Positions 34,212 through 42,916 of a stretch of 64,000 nucleotides of DNA are shown here, in pieces. Source of the DNA: CAWKOH01 sp963851245 (GTDB lineage: Bacteria; Actinomycetota; Acidimicrobiia; Acidimicrobiales; Palsa-688). The position numbers and the translations under genes were made by a program. Location: positions 248,001 through 312,000 of the forward strand of contig CAWKOH010000010.1 in assembly GCA_963851245.1 (NCBI GenBank). The letters run 5' to 3'. Each line of letters opens with the position of its first letter. Within the stretch, counting starts at the first letter, position 1. Under the pieces are notes generated by a model, which saw nothing but the letters and a program-made list of their open reading frames with translations, made no database searches and was not told where the DNA came from.

Positions 34212-35093
34212 ATGAGGTTCGGCATGGTGTATCTGCCGACAGATCGGTCCGCCCCGCTGCACCAACTGGCTGTGGCGGTCGAGGAGCGAGGGTTCGGAGT
34301 TCTCCTGGTCGGTGACCACACTCACATACCGGCTCGCCGAACAACCCCTTTCATCGCCGGAGATGTCCTACCGGAGGAGTACTACCGCCTGGTCGACCCG
34401 TTCGTCGCTTTGGCTTCAGCCGTCGCCGTCACGAAGCATCTGGAACTTGGCACCTGCATCTGCCTGGTGGCGCAGCGCGACCCCATCGTGACCGCCAAAC
34501 AGGTGGCTTCGGTGGACCACCTCTCGGGCGGTCGCTTCATCTTCGGTGTCGGCTACGGATGGAACGTGGAGGAGGCGTTGGACCACCGGATCCAGTGGTC
34601 TAACAGGCGGGCCCGGGTCAGGGAGTACATAGCCGCCATGCGGGCCTTGTGGACCGACGAGCGAGCCAGCTTCCACGGAGAGTTCGTCGACTTCGAGGAG
34701 GCCTTCTCTTGGCCGAAGCCGGCGCGGCGTCCGGCCCCTCCCGTCCTCCTCGGCGCCTCGCCAACCGACAGGGTGTTCGGGGAGGTCCTGGACTGGGCGG
34801 ACGGGTGGCTACCGGTGCCCTTCCTCGGCCACCAGCCGGCCGACGTCAAGAGGCTGCGCCAGATGGCTGAGGACCGGGGCCGGGATCCCGCCTCGCTTGT
34901 CATAGTCGTCGACGGGCTGCCCCCCGATCCGGCCTGGATCGATCCCTGGATAGAGACTGGCGTCGATGCCATCCTGGTGCCGGCGGAGAGCGAGCCCCTC
35001 GACGTCCTGCTTCCGGCTCTCGATGCGGCTGCAGCGGTCATAGAGCGATATACGCCCGCCGCAACTCCTGGCCCGGGGCGAACGGATGGCTGA
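34212..35093 (+). CDS. LLM class F420-dependent oxidoreductase
   Basis: A 293-residue luciferase-like protein of the F420 type (MRFGMVYLPTDRSAP, VGDHTHIPA, VDHLSGGRFIFGVGYGWNVEE). AAGGAGGACGGG lies before ATG. First gene of a tight plus-strand unit: it overlaps the next gene by eight bases. F420 use is suggested by the short length and the GDHTHIP loop, common in mycobacterial F420 enzymes. It would oxidise or reduce a substrate that is later handled by the TauD-like dioxygenase and the enolase-superfamily enzyme. Confidence 0.9.
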   Translation: MRFGMVYLPTDRSAPLHQLAVAVEERGFGVLLVGDHTHIPARRTTPFIAGDVLPEEYYRLVDPFVALASAVAVTKHLELGTCICLVAQRDPIVTAKQVASVDHLSGGRFIFGVGYGWNVEEALDHRIQWSNRRARVREYIAAMRALWTDERASFHGEFVDFEEAFSWPKPARRPAPPVLLGASPTDRVFGEVLDWADGWLPVPFLGHQPADVKRLRQMAEDRGRDPASLVIVVDGLPPDPAWIDPWIETGVDAILVPAESEPLDVLLPALDAAAAVIERYTPAATPGPGRTDG

Positions 35094-36003
35094 CCCGGAG
35101 ATCGAGATCGCGGCGGTCACTCCGAAAATTTGGGCGGAGGTCCGGGGGGTCGACCTGCGGGATGGCCTCGGCGAACCCGCAGTGAGAACCATCCGGCAGG
35201 CCCTGCTCGATCATCTCGTGCTCTTTTTCCGGAACCAGGAGCTGACGCCCCAGCAGCACCTGGCCTTCGCCGCCCGGTTCGGTGAACTGCGCCTGCCGAT
35301 GGGCGGCCACCCGCCGGAATGCGCAGGGATCGGCCCCTACTTCGACGTGCTCGAAGACACCCCCGAGAACCCACCGAAGGCGGACTTCTGGCACACCGAC
35401 GTGGCCTTCGTCCGGGAGCCACCGGACATCGCGGTCCTGGCCATGGAGGAGACCCCCGACGTGGGCGGCGACACCAGCTGGCTCAACCTCTACGCGTTGT
35501 ACGACGGGCTCTCGCCGCCGATGCAGGAACTGGCCGCCGGTCTCGAGTGGGAGCTCCATCTGGGTCGCCCGTTCCGCCTGGCCGTCACCGCCATGAGAGG
35601 CGAAGAAGCCTACCGGGAGATCGCGGCCGCAGTACCGGTCATGCGTCATCCCGTCGTGCGCATTCACCCGGAGACCGGACGGCGAGCCCTGTATTGGTGC
35701 GGACCCTTCGTGGAGCGCATCGCGGGGCTCTCGGCCAACGAGTCCGACGCCCTGGTCCAGCTCCTTCGCGGCCGCCTCGATGACCCCAACACGCAGGTGA
35801 GGTGGCGGTGGCGCCGCCACGATGTGGCCATGTGGGACGAACGCTGCACCAACCACCGGGCCAACTCTGACCATGCCCCCGCCTACCGGCGTATCCGTCG
35901 CTGCGTGGTCGGATCCGCCATCCCTGAAGGGCCGGGCGGACCAGGCGGCAAGGAGGCCGGTTCCTGGCCAGGCGACAGAATAGGAACGCTGTACCGACGG
36001 TAA
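35086..36003 (+). CDS. TauD/TfdA family Fe(II)/2-oxoglutarate dioxygenase
   Basis: A 305-residue TauD-like enzyme. FWHTDVAF holds the HxD iron motif, WDERCTNHRANSD the distal His, and YRRIRRC the 2-oxoglutarate Arg. The N-terminus (IEIAAVTPKIWAEVRGVDL) is standard. It overlaps the LLM gene by eight bases and is 16 bases from the enolase-superfamily gene, so it is translationally linked. It likely hydroxylates a carbon next to a heteroatom. A second paralogue is at 23451-24293 with little identity beyond motifs. Confidence 0.92.
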   Translation: MADPEIEIAAVTPKIWAEVRGVDLRDGLGEPAVRTIRQALLDHLVLFFRNQELTPQQHLAFAARFGELRLPMGGHPPECAGIGPYFDVLEDTPENPPKADFWHTDVAFVREPPDIAVLAMEETPDVGGDTSWLNLYALYDGLSPPMQELAAGLEWELHLGRPFRLAVTAMRGEEAYREIAAAVPVMRHPVVRIHPETGRRALYWCGPFVERIAGLSANESDALVQLLRGRLDDPNTQVRWRWRRHDVAMWDERCTNHRANSDHAPAYRRIRRCVVGSAIPEGPGGPGGKEAGSWPGDRIGTLYRR

Positions 36004-36019
36004 GGAGAGTGAATTCGAC

Positions 36020-37081
36020 ATGACGATCAAGAGCTACCGCATTGCCCTCTTGCCCCCGATGGCCACCAGCATCACGGCGCCTCGGTTCAATGTCGGCAGC
36101 ATCGACAACGTGGGCGTGCACCTGGTCGACGAATCCGGAGCCGAGGGATTCGGCTACGCCTACGTCTTCGACAATCATTCGGCCAGGGCGGTGGCGGAGC
36201 TGATTGAAGGCTTCGCGGATCTCTACGTCGGGACCGAGGCCCACGATCTCCGCCGGGTCCGGTCTACGCTGCTGATCAAGAAGGTGAACTTTCTCGGCCT
36301 GCGGGGACTGGCCAGATTGGCCGCCGCCGCCTTGGACATGGCCGCCTGGGACCTTCTGTGCCGCCTCCATGACACCAACCTCATGGGGTTGATCGGTATG
36401 GAGCGATCGGAAGTCCCCGGTTTCACCGCCGCCGGCCTCTGGTCGGGGTTGAGCCCCGAGGATTGCGCCCGGATCGCCGTGGAGGTAGCCCAGGAGTTCA
36501 ACTCCCCGCATGTCAAGATGTGGCTCGGCAGCGACGATCTCGGGTTTGAATTTGAGCGCATAGCTGCCGTTCGCGACGCGCTCGGCCCCGGCTCCTCAAT
36601 CATCATCGACGCCGCGCAGGCCTACGACTGGCGGACCGCGGCCCGTCTGGCCAAGAAGGTCGAGGACCTCGGGATCCTGTGGTTCGAGGATCCCGTGGAG
36701 TACGAGGACCTCGATGGCCTGGCCGCGCTGGGGGCCGAGTCCCCGGTGGCGTTGGGCACGGGGGAGCATGTCTACGGCATCGACCACCTGAAGCAACATC
36801 TGGATTTGGGGGTCCTGCGCTATGCGGTCCTTGACATGGAGCGGATAGGCGGTGTCACCGACTTCCTTTCTGCTGCGGCGCTCTGCGGCGCCTACCGGGT
36901 GGAGCTTGTCAATCACTGCTTCCCCCACGCCTCCATGCAGGTGCTGGCGACGGCGGCGACGGGGGGATGGTGCGAGCTGGCGCCGCTCTGGGACGGGTAC
37001 TTCGGCCCGCTCGAGGTTCGCAACGGGATGGTCCAGCTCGATCGAGAGGCCATCGGTATCGGACACCAGATCATCCAATGA
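36020..37081 (+). CDS. Mandelate racemase/muconate lactonizing enzyme family protein
   Basis: A 353-residue enolase-superfamily member. The barrel shows SPHVKMWLG (catalytic Lys), IIIDAAQAY (first metal Asp), WFEDPVEYED (second, Glu), LGTGEHVYG (third, Glu) and NHCFPHAS (catalytic His), the MR-type set. This predicts proton abstraction alpha to a carboxylate, giving dehydration or racemisation of a hydroxy acid. The usual KxK is VKM here, with the first position His. It sits between the TauD gene and an amidohydrolase, so all are likely steps of one pathway. Confidence 0.9.
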   Translation: MTIKSYRIALLPPMATSITAPRFNVGSIDNVGVHLVDESGAEGFGYAYVFDNHSARAVAELIEGFADLYVGTEAHDLRRVRSTLLIKKVNFLGLRGLARLAAAALDMAAWDLLCRLHDTNLMGLIGMERSEVPGFTAAGLWSGLSPEDCARIAVEVAQEFNSPHVKMWLGSDDLGFEFERIAAVRDALGPGSSIIIDAAQAYDWRTAARLAKKVEDLGILWFEDPVEYEDLDGLAALGAESPVALGTGEHVYGIDHLKQHLDLGVLRYAVLDMERIGGVTDFLSAAALCGAYRVELVNHCFPHASMQVLATAATGGWCELAPLWDGYFGPLEVRNGMVQLDREAIGIGHQIIQ

Positions 37082-37121
37082 TCGGCGCCATGAGCCGGAC
37101 CGGCTCGGGAAGGAGGCGGGC

Positions 37122-38384
37122 GTGATAGACCCGAACGAGTTGTCGGACAGCAATTTCACGATCGGTGGGCGCAGGACGGGAACAGTCACGTTCCTGCCCG
37201 AGCCGGCACGCCGCCGGCGCCTTTACACGCTGGTATCCGTCGATGACCACATCGTCGAGCCCCCGGATTTGTTCGACGGGCGGATGCCGGCCGCCTTGAA
37301 GGACCGGGGCCCCAGGGTGGTCGAGACCGAGGCCGGCTCACAGCTGTGGCAATTCGAGGGCAAGCGCTATCCGAACATCGGATTCAATGCGGTCGTGGGC
37401 CGCCCGGTCATCGAGGCGTCTTTCGAGCCCACTCGCTTCGACGAGATGCGGACCGGGGCGTGGGATATTGACGCCCGAATACGGGACATGGATCTCGACG
37501 GCGTCTACGCGTCTTTGAGCTTCCCCTCCGCCCTGCTCGGTTTTGCCGGCCAGCGCCTCCAGCTTGACACCGACGATGCCGATCTTGCCCTGGCGGTCGT
37601 CAGGGCCACCAACGATTGGCACCTCGAGCAATGGGCCGGTCCGTACCCCGAGCGGATTATCCCGTGCCAGATTCCCTACTATCCCGACCCGGAGGTCGCG
37701 GCGAAGGAGATCAGAAGGAACGCCGAGCGCGGGTTCAAGGCCGTTACCTTCTCGGAGGCGCCCCAGAAGCTGGGGTTGCCGTCGCTGCACACCGGGTACT
37801 GGGATCCGTTGGTGGCGGCGTGCGAGGAGACGGGCACGGTGATCTGCCTACACATCGGTTCCGCCTCCAGCCTGCCGGCGACGTCGCCTGATGCTCCCCC
37901 CGACACCATCGGAGTCCTCGCGTTCGGGTTCGCGATGTTCTCTGCTGTCGATTGGCTCTACTCCCTGCTTCCGGTCCGGTTCCCGGGCGTGCAGATCGTC
38001 ATGTCCGAGGGAGGTCTGGCCTGGGTACCCGGGCTGATCGACCGGCTGGACCACGTTCGGCGATACCACGACATATACGGAACGTGGAAGGGGATCGAGC
38101 TGACGCCGGCGGAGGTGTTCAAGCGGAACTTCTTCCATTGCGCCCTCGATGATCCATCAGCCATGCGGCTGCGAGACAGGGTAGGGGTCGACCATGTCCT
38201 CCTGGAGGCTGACTACCCTCACCTCGATTCGAGCTGGCCGGACACCCAGGAGATGGTGCGCCGTCAGGTACAGGACCTGGCTCCCGACGAGGTGCGTCTG
38301 GTCACCTGGCAGAACGCCGCGACTCTTTTTCGGCACGAGGTGCGAACCGAGGTGATCGAGGACCCTGAGTCCTTCGGAAGCTGA
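37122..38384 (+). CDS. Amidohydrolase family 2 protein
   Basis: A 420-residue amidohydrolase-2. Metal-site elements: VSVDDHIVEPPDLF (Asp-x-His variant), CLHIGSAS and LEADYPHLDSSWPD. GTG 37122 behind GGAAGGAGG fits; the longer frame through the preceding gene does not. It ends the 34.2-38.4 kb operon. Similarity to the gene at 3646 is clear in the LEADYPHLDSSWPD segment, so they are paralogues. Expected chemistry is metal-dependent hydrolysis or decarboxylation. Confidence 0.9.
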   Translation: MIDPNELSDSNFTIGGRRTGTVTFLPEPARRRRLYTLVSVDDHIVEPPDLFDGRMPAALKDRGPRVVETEAGSQLWQFEGKRYPNIGFNAVVGRPVIEASFEPTRFDEMRTGAWDIDARIRDMDLDGVYASLSFPSALLGFAGQRLQLDTDDADLALAVVRATNDWHLEQWAGPYPERIIPCQIPYYPDPEVAAKEIRRNAERGFKAVTFSEAPQKLGLPSLHTGYWDPLVAACEETGTVICLHIGSASSLPATSPDAPPDTIGVLAFGFAMFSAVDWLYSLLPVRFPGVQIVMSEGGLAWVPGLIDRLDHVRRYHDIYGTWKGIELTPAEVFKRNFFHCALDDPSAMRLRDRVGVDHVLLEADYPHLDSSWPDTQEMVRRQVQDLAPDEVRLVTWQNAATLFRHEVRTEVIEDPESFGS

Positions 38385-38414
38385 CCCTCTATGTAGCCTT
38401 CCGCCCGGCTGTCA

Positions 38415-40004
38415 TCAAGCGGTGGCGGATTCTCGCTCTTCCATGAGCTTGGCCCGGTTGACTTTGGTGGCCTCAGACCGGGGGATGGCATCGACGAACT
38501 CCACCGTCTTGGGCACCTTGTAAGGAGCCAATCGGTCCTTGGCGTAGGCGATGATCTCCTGTACCGGCGGTGGGGAGACCGGATTGAGCGGCTGGATGAT
38601 GGCGTGCACCCGGCGTCCCCACTCGGGGTCCGCCAGTCCGATGACCACGACGTCGGCCACGGCTGGATGTTCGCTCAAAGCAGTTTCTATCTCGGCCGGG
38701 AACACGTTCACGCCACCTGTGACGATCATGTCCACCCGGCGGTCGGCGATGTACAAGAAGCCGTCCTCGTCCAACCATCCTAGATCGCCGATGGTCGTGT
38801 ACCCGTCGTCGGTTCGGAGCGCCTGGGCGACGTCACCGAGGTAGTAATGGGTGATACCGGAGGCCGGGCGCATGTAGATCTCGCCGATCTCGTTCGCCGG
38901 TCGGTCCGTGCCGTCTGGGCCCAGGATGCGAATCCCCGTGCCTCCCCAGGGCAGGCCGAGGGTGCCGGGCCGGGCCATCCACATGTCGCCGCGGCAGGCC
39001 ACGACGCCGGCCCCTTCACTCGAGCCGTAGGTCATGTGGAAACGCTCGGGGCCGATCAGTTCGAACCACACCTGAGCCACCCAGTCAGGTAGGACGGCCG
39101 CACCCTGCATCGTGAATTCGATGGAGGAGAAGTCGCGCTCGTGTACCCCCTCGAGCTGGGCAATGCGCTGGAACATGGGCGTGGCGCCCGTGAACCCGGT
39201 GACCCGGTAGCGCTCGATCAGATCGACCGCCTGGGCGGCGTTGAATCGCTCCATGAGCACGCAGCGGAAGCCTGCAAGCAGGTCGATGGTGATCATGAAG
39301 CCGTTGTTGTGGTACATCGGCCCGGGTGTCAGGATCACCTGGCTCTCTGAAAGCGGGGTCCAGGACTGCTGGATCTGCAATGGGATCGAGGCGGGGTCGT
39401 ACACGGCCGGCACCTGGCGGAGGATGACCTTCGGGGTGCCCGTCGACCCCGAGGAGCAGATGCCCGACGAGATCGGAGCCATCACCTCAGGGAGAGGTTG
39501 GGTGGACTCGGCGAGCGTCGCTTCGAAGAGATCATCGTTCCCGGTCAGGGTGATCTTGGCGCCGATGACCTCTAACACCCGGGCCAGCTCCCAATCGGGG
39601 AGGTCCCACCGGACCGGGACGGGCGCCCCTCCGACCTTCCAGGCCCCGAACACGGAGTAGAGGAGTTCAAGCGAGTTCTTAAGCTGCAGGGCGACCAGAT
39701 CCGAAGGTCCGACACCGGCGGCGGCCAGTCCCCTACCGACCTGGGTGGACCGCTCGTCCAGTTGGCGCCACGAAACATCGGTGGCATCACCGGACTGGGT
39801 TACGAAGGTCACCGCCACCGAATCACCGAGCTCGGCGGCCAGATGGGAGAGCCGCGTCCCGTACGGGACGAGCGTGTCGGGGTCAGGCATTTCTTTGGTT
39901 GCGGCGAAGCCGGGATCAAAGCCAGGGTTGAACGTGATGGCCGCCTGCAGGGATGCTCCCGGTCCCTCCCGCCAGCTCGGCCTATCCGCTAACTCCTGCG
40001 CCAC
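38415..40004 (-). CDS. AMP-dependent acyl-CoA synthetase/ligase
   Basis: A 529-residue ANL-family adenylating enzyme. Motif A3 is SSGSTGTPKVI, A5 is MTYGSSEGAG, A8 is DLGWLDEDGFLYIADRRVDM and the C-terminal A10 Lys is in RSEATKVNR (usually GK, here TK). It lacks a carrier domain, so it makes CoA thioesters. The GTG start follows AAGGAGCAGGC. It would activate a fatty or aromatic acid for the nearby catabolic units. An LLM gene lies 95 bases upstream in the same direction. Confidence 0.93.
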   Translation of the reverse strand: MAQELADRPSWREGPGASLQAAITFNPGFDPGFAATKEMPDPDTLVPYGTRLSHLAAELGDSVAVTFVTQSGDATDVSWRQLDERSTQVGRGLAAAGVGPSDLVALQLKNSLELLYSVFGAWKVGGAPVPVRWDLPDWELARVLEVIGAKITLTGNDDLFEATLAESTQPLPEVMAPISSGICSSGSTGTPKVILRQVPAVYDPASIPLQIQQSWTPLSESQVILTPGPMYHNNGFMITIDLLAGFRCVLMERFNAAQAVDLIERYRVTGFTGATPMFQRIAQLEGVHERDFSSIEFTMQGAAVLPDWVAQVWFELIGPERFHMTYGSSEGAGVVACRGDMWMARPGTLGLPWGGTGIRILGPDGTDRPANEIGEIYMRPASGITHYYLGDVAQALRTDDGYTTIGDLGWLDEDGFLYIADRRVDMIVTGGVNVFPAEIETALSEHPAVADVVVIGLADPEWGRRVHAIIQPLNPVSPPPVQEIIAYAKDRLAPYKVPKTVEFVDAIPRSEATKVNRAKLMEERESATA

Positions 40005-40099
40005 GCCTGCTCCTTGTTTTGCCGGTCACGTATCGCTGCTCACGCCAGGTGCCCATTCCGGTTCCGCTCGCGCCGACAGCCGTCCATCTCTAGCACACC

Positions 40100-40957
40100 T
40101 CACCGAAGGCGGTCGATGAAGGCTTCCGAGAAACGACCGGCGCCGGCTCGCTTGGCTTCGAGAGAGTTTGCTGAAGGATCACCCGGGAACCAACCCATCC
40201 CCATAGTCGAAGTGACTCCCAGGTCCTCCAGTTCACGGTAGAGATCGAGAGACGGCGGGGCGTTCGGGATGACGAACACCTCGAACGGCTGCTTGGTCTT
40301 GGGCTCCTCCTCCCGGAAGGCCGACAGCAGATCGAGCAGCTGGACGATCTCCTCGAGCGGATAGTTCATGCCGAGCCAGCCGTCCTGCCGGGCCGCTCGG
40401 CGCAGGGCGGCGGGACTCTTACCTCCAACCCAGACCGGGATGGGCGCCGTGGGCAGAGGGAACATAGCTGACTCCTCGAAGGAGTAGTAGCCCCCTGAGC
40501 GGCGCGCCCGTCCGTCCTGCCAGAAGTCCTGGATAACGTCGAGTGACTCATCGAGGCGCGCCCCACGATCAGAGTAACTGCGGCCGATAACCGAGAATTC
40601 CTCCTCCAGCCATCCCGCGCCGGCCCCGAGCACCACGCGATCTCCCGAGAGCGTGGCAGCCGTTGCTACCTGCTTGGCCACGGTGAAGGGATCGCGCAAC
40701 GGAATGATGTAGACGTAGCTCATGAAGCGAAGCCGGCGGGTGACCATCGACAAAGCCGCGATGGTGGTGAAGGTGTCCGGGAAGGAACTCTCGGGGGTAA
40801 AAGGATTCTCACCCGAGGGGTGGACTGACTTGAACCCGACAGGCACAACGACGTGATCGGCCAGACCGACGCCCTCGAAGCCGGCATCCTCCAGAACTTG
40901 CGCCAGCTCGGCGAGGTCCTCCATCGGCTCGAACATCAACGGGTGCCAGAACTTCAC
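40100..40957 (-). CDS. LLM class F420-dependent oxidoreductase
   Basis: A 285-residue luciferase-like enzyme with LADHVVVPVGF, GDRVVLGAGAGWLEEEF and VWVGGKSPAALRRAA, typical F420 LLM features (TIGR03619-type layout). The second GTG (40957) is preferred: GAGGAGG is eight bases upstream, whereas the GTG at 40963 is too close. It precedes the acyl-CoA ligase. Fourth LLM gene of the window. Substrate not known. Confidence 0.9.
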   Translation of the reverse strand: MKFWHPLMFEPMEDLAELAQVLEDAGFEGVGLADHVVVPVGFKSVHPSGENPFTPESSFPDTFTTIAALSMVTRRLRFMSYVYIIPLRDPFTVAKQVATAATLSGDRVVLGAGAGWLEEEFSVIGRSYSDRGARLDESLDVIQDFWQDGRARRSGGYYSFEESAMFPLPTAPIPVWVGGKSPAALRRAARQDGWLGMNYPLEEIVQLLDLLSAFREEEPKTKQPFEVFVIPNAPPSLDLYRELEDLGVTSTMGMGWFPGDPSANSLEAKRAGAGRFSEAFIDRLR

Positions 40958-41097
40958 GCTCACACCTCCTCGGACAGGACAAGCCCCGGTTCTTCGGGAA
41001 ACACGGTAGACCGCGTGCCGAAGCCAGCTGGGCTCCGTTCCCGGTACCCTGAGGGCACCGCGGCATAGGGCCTTACTCAGCCGGTGAGGGAGGGTTG

Positions 41098-41535
41098 ATG
41101 ACCAATACCCCGAGTCCTTCGTTCGAAGTTACGGGTCGGCAGCTGGTTAACTGTGGGGGGCTGCGCTTCGAGGCGACCTTTCGGGCGCCCGCGGGCGCGA
41201 CGCTCCGGGTGATGGGGGACCTCGAGGGCGAGGAAACCGAGCTGCTCCGCTTCGACGATTTCATCGAGGCTCCCCACTACCACGTGCCCGCTTCCGGGCC
41301 GGCTATCGAGTTCAACCAGGCCGAGCTCGGTGAACCGTTGGCCTGGTACGTCCTCCAGCTGAGCGACCACCTGACCGACCTGCTCACAGAGGCGGGGTTC
41401 ACGCCCGTCCTGGCGAACGTCGATCCGGTTGCCGTCGCCGATCACGCCGGGGAAATCAGGAAGGCGATGGAGGCCTGCGTTCCAGACGGTTATGTACGAG
41501 TGCCCGGAGTGGGACTGCGCCGGTCCCCCGGGTGA
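41098..41535 (+). CDS. Hypothetical protein (145 aa)
   Basis: Not recognised. The protein begins FEVTGRQLVNCGGLRFEATFRAPAG and has a long acidic central segment with DDFIEAPHYHVPASGPAIEF, which looks like a small beta domain with paired His. The C-terminal half is helical (YVLQLSDHLTDLLTEAGF). Start ATG 41098 follows GAGGGAGG. It is 8 bases before the methyltransferase, so co-transcribed. No membrane or signal segment. Metal binding by the His pair is possible only as inference. Confidence 0.7.
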   Translation: MTNTPSPSFEVTGRQLVNCGGLRFEATFRAPAGATLRVMGDLEGEETELLRFDDFIEAPHYHVPASGPAIEFNQAELGEPLAWYVLQLSDHLTDLLTEAGFTPVLANVDPVAVADHAGEIRKAMEACVPDGYVRVPGVGLRRSPG

Positions 41536-41543
41536 GCCTATAA

Positions 41544-42216
41544 GTGAGCGGCCACGATCATCACGGGCAGCCACCATTCGGTGAGGCCGCCTGGGACGAG
41601 CGTTACAGATCGTCGGACCGGGTCTGGAGCGGCCAGCCCAACCCGCAGCTCGTAGCCGAGATCGGCGACATGGCCCCGGGCCGAGCCTTGGACGTCGGGT
41701 GCGGCGAGGGCGCGGATGCCATCTGGCTGGCCCGCCGCCACTGGGAGGTCGAAGCCGTCGACATCTCCGGTGTGGCCCTGGAACGAGCCGCCGCGGCACG
41801 CTGAACAGGTCGATCCGGAGGCATCGGGTCGCATCGAGTGGCGCCGGGCCGACCTCATCGTGGAGCCACCGGAACCGGACGCGTTCGACCTGGTCTCCGC
41901 GCAGTTCATGCAGCTGCCCCCGGGGCTTCGCGCCCCGCTGTTCCGGGCCCTGGCAGGCGCCGTCCGACCCGGCGGCACCCTTCTCATCGTGGGGCACCAC
42001 CCATCGGATCTTGGCACCGGGGTCCGCCGGCCACCGATGCCGGAGCTGTTCTACACCGCGGACGATGTAGCCGGATTGCTTGACGGCACCTGGGCTATCG
42101 ACGTCAACGAGGCCCGCCCGCGAAAGGCGACCACGACCGATGGAGTCGAAGCAACGATCCATGACGCCGTGCTGCGCGCCACCCGCTCTGGCGCTCCTCG
42201 GCCGGGCCCCCATTGA
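41544..42216 (+). CDS. SAM-dependent methyltransferase, class I (frameshifted)
   Basis: A class I methyltransferase in two frames. Residues 1-84 contain PPFGEAAWDERY, and RALDVGCGEGADAIWLA is motif I with the SAM glycine loop; the frame then breaks near 41796 (one extra base) and continues HAEQVDPEASG ... FDLVSAQFMQLP and GGTLLIVGHHPS (motifs III and IV). About 220 residues, normal length for this family, typical of thiol/tellurite-type methyltransferases. GTG 41544 has a modest ribosome site. Substrate unknown. Its 3' end is convergent with the Fur gene. Confidence 0.85.
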
Positions 42217-42259
42217 ACGCCCCGGTCGGGCGCCCCTGTTGTCTGGCGCAGGTAGTTGT

Positions 42260-42712
42260 CTAGCGCAGGCCAGTGTCCGGGAATTCGATCGTGGCGGCGT
42301 GGGGGACAGGCGTGCGACAGTTGGGGCAACGGCCTCGGAAAATGATGTCCACGTCGAGTAGCTCGAAGCCGTGCTTCTCGGTGTCGGACAGCTCCAGCGC
42401 TTCGGTGCCCTCGGGGTTTACGTCGCGCAGGGCACCACATCCCACGCAGTACAGATGGTGGTGGGCGGCGGTGGTGTTGGGGTCGTATCGCTTGGGGCCG
42501 TCCCCCGTCGAGATCTCCGTTACCTCGCCCATGTCCACCAGCTCGTTCAAGGTGTTGTAGACGGTGGCCAGGCTGATCTCGGGGAGAAGGAGCTGGGCCT
42601 GGCCGTAGACGGCGTCCGCGGTCAGGTGGATGTGCTCACCGGCCAGAACCTCGGCCACCACTCGGCGCTGGGCCGTGAGCCGCCATCCCCGGTCCCTCAA
42701 CCGCTGGACCAA
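42260..42712 (-). CDS. Fur family transcriptional regulator
   Basis: A 150-residue metal-dependent repressor. The winged helix is RLTAQRRVVAEVLAG ... SLATVYNTLNELV; HHHLYCVGC and RCPNCRTP are the Zn/Fe site and the C-terminal Cys pair. Its divergence from katG by about 200 bases is the classic FurA/PerR-katG arrangement, so a peroxide-sensing role is likely. The start is puzzling: the only standard codon is TTG at 42712, 14 bases after a strong AGGAGG, whereas ATC five bases after AGGAGG sits where the start should be. Confidence 0.88.
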   Translation of the reverse strand: MVQRLRDRGWRLTAQRRVVAEVLAGEHIHLTADAVYGQAQLLLPEISLATVYNTLNELVDMGEVTEISTGDGPKRYDPNTTAAHHHLYCVGCGALRDVNPEGTEALELSDTEKHGFELLDVDIIFRGRCPNCRTPVPHAATIEFPDTGLR

Positions 42713-42788
42713 CTCGCTGATGGTTGCCTCCTCACGCTCTATCGACCCGACAATATCTCTGGAGCCGGTACTGGATCAGTTCTCGGTC

Positions 42789-42817
42789 TTGACTCATTCT
42801 AAACCCGTAGTTAGCGT
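42789..42817 (+). promoter_or_regulatory. Candidate katG promoter
   Basis: TTGACT (42789-42794), a 17-base spacer and TAGCGT (42812-42817) precede katG by 99 bases. The -35 is good, the -10 poor. The AT-richer spacer CATTCTAAACCCGTAGT is where a Fur/PerR site would be expected in a regulated divergon, but I see no clean palindrome. Confidence 0.3.
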
Positions 42818-42916
42818 ACACCCATTGGAGAAGTCAGTTCGAGTTCACGGGGCGCGGCCAACTGTGCGAAGTGAGCTCGCTGGCGGCGAGCAGACCGAGA
42901 GAGGAGAACGACCGAA

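Noticed and set aside
29814..40004. Secondary-metabolite cluster from the SARP and acyl-CoA ligase
   Set aside because: The ligase has no carrier domain and no polyketide, peptide or terpene synthase is near.
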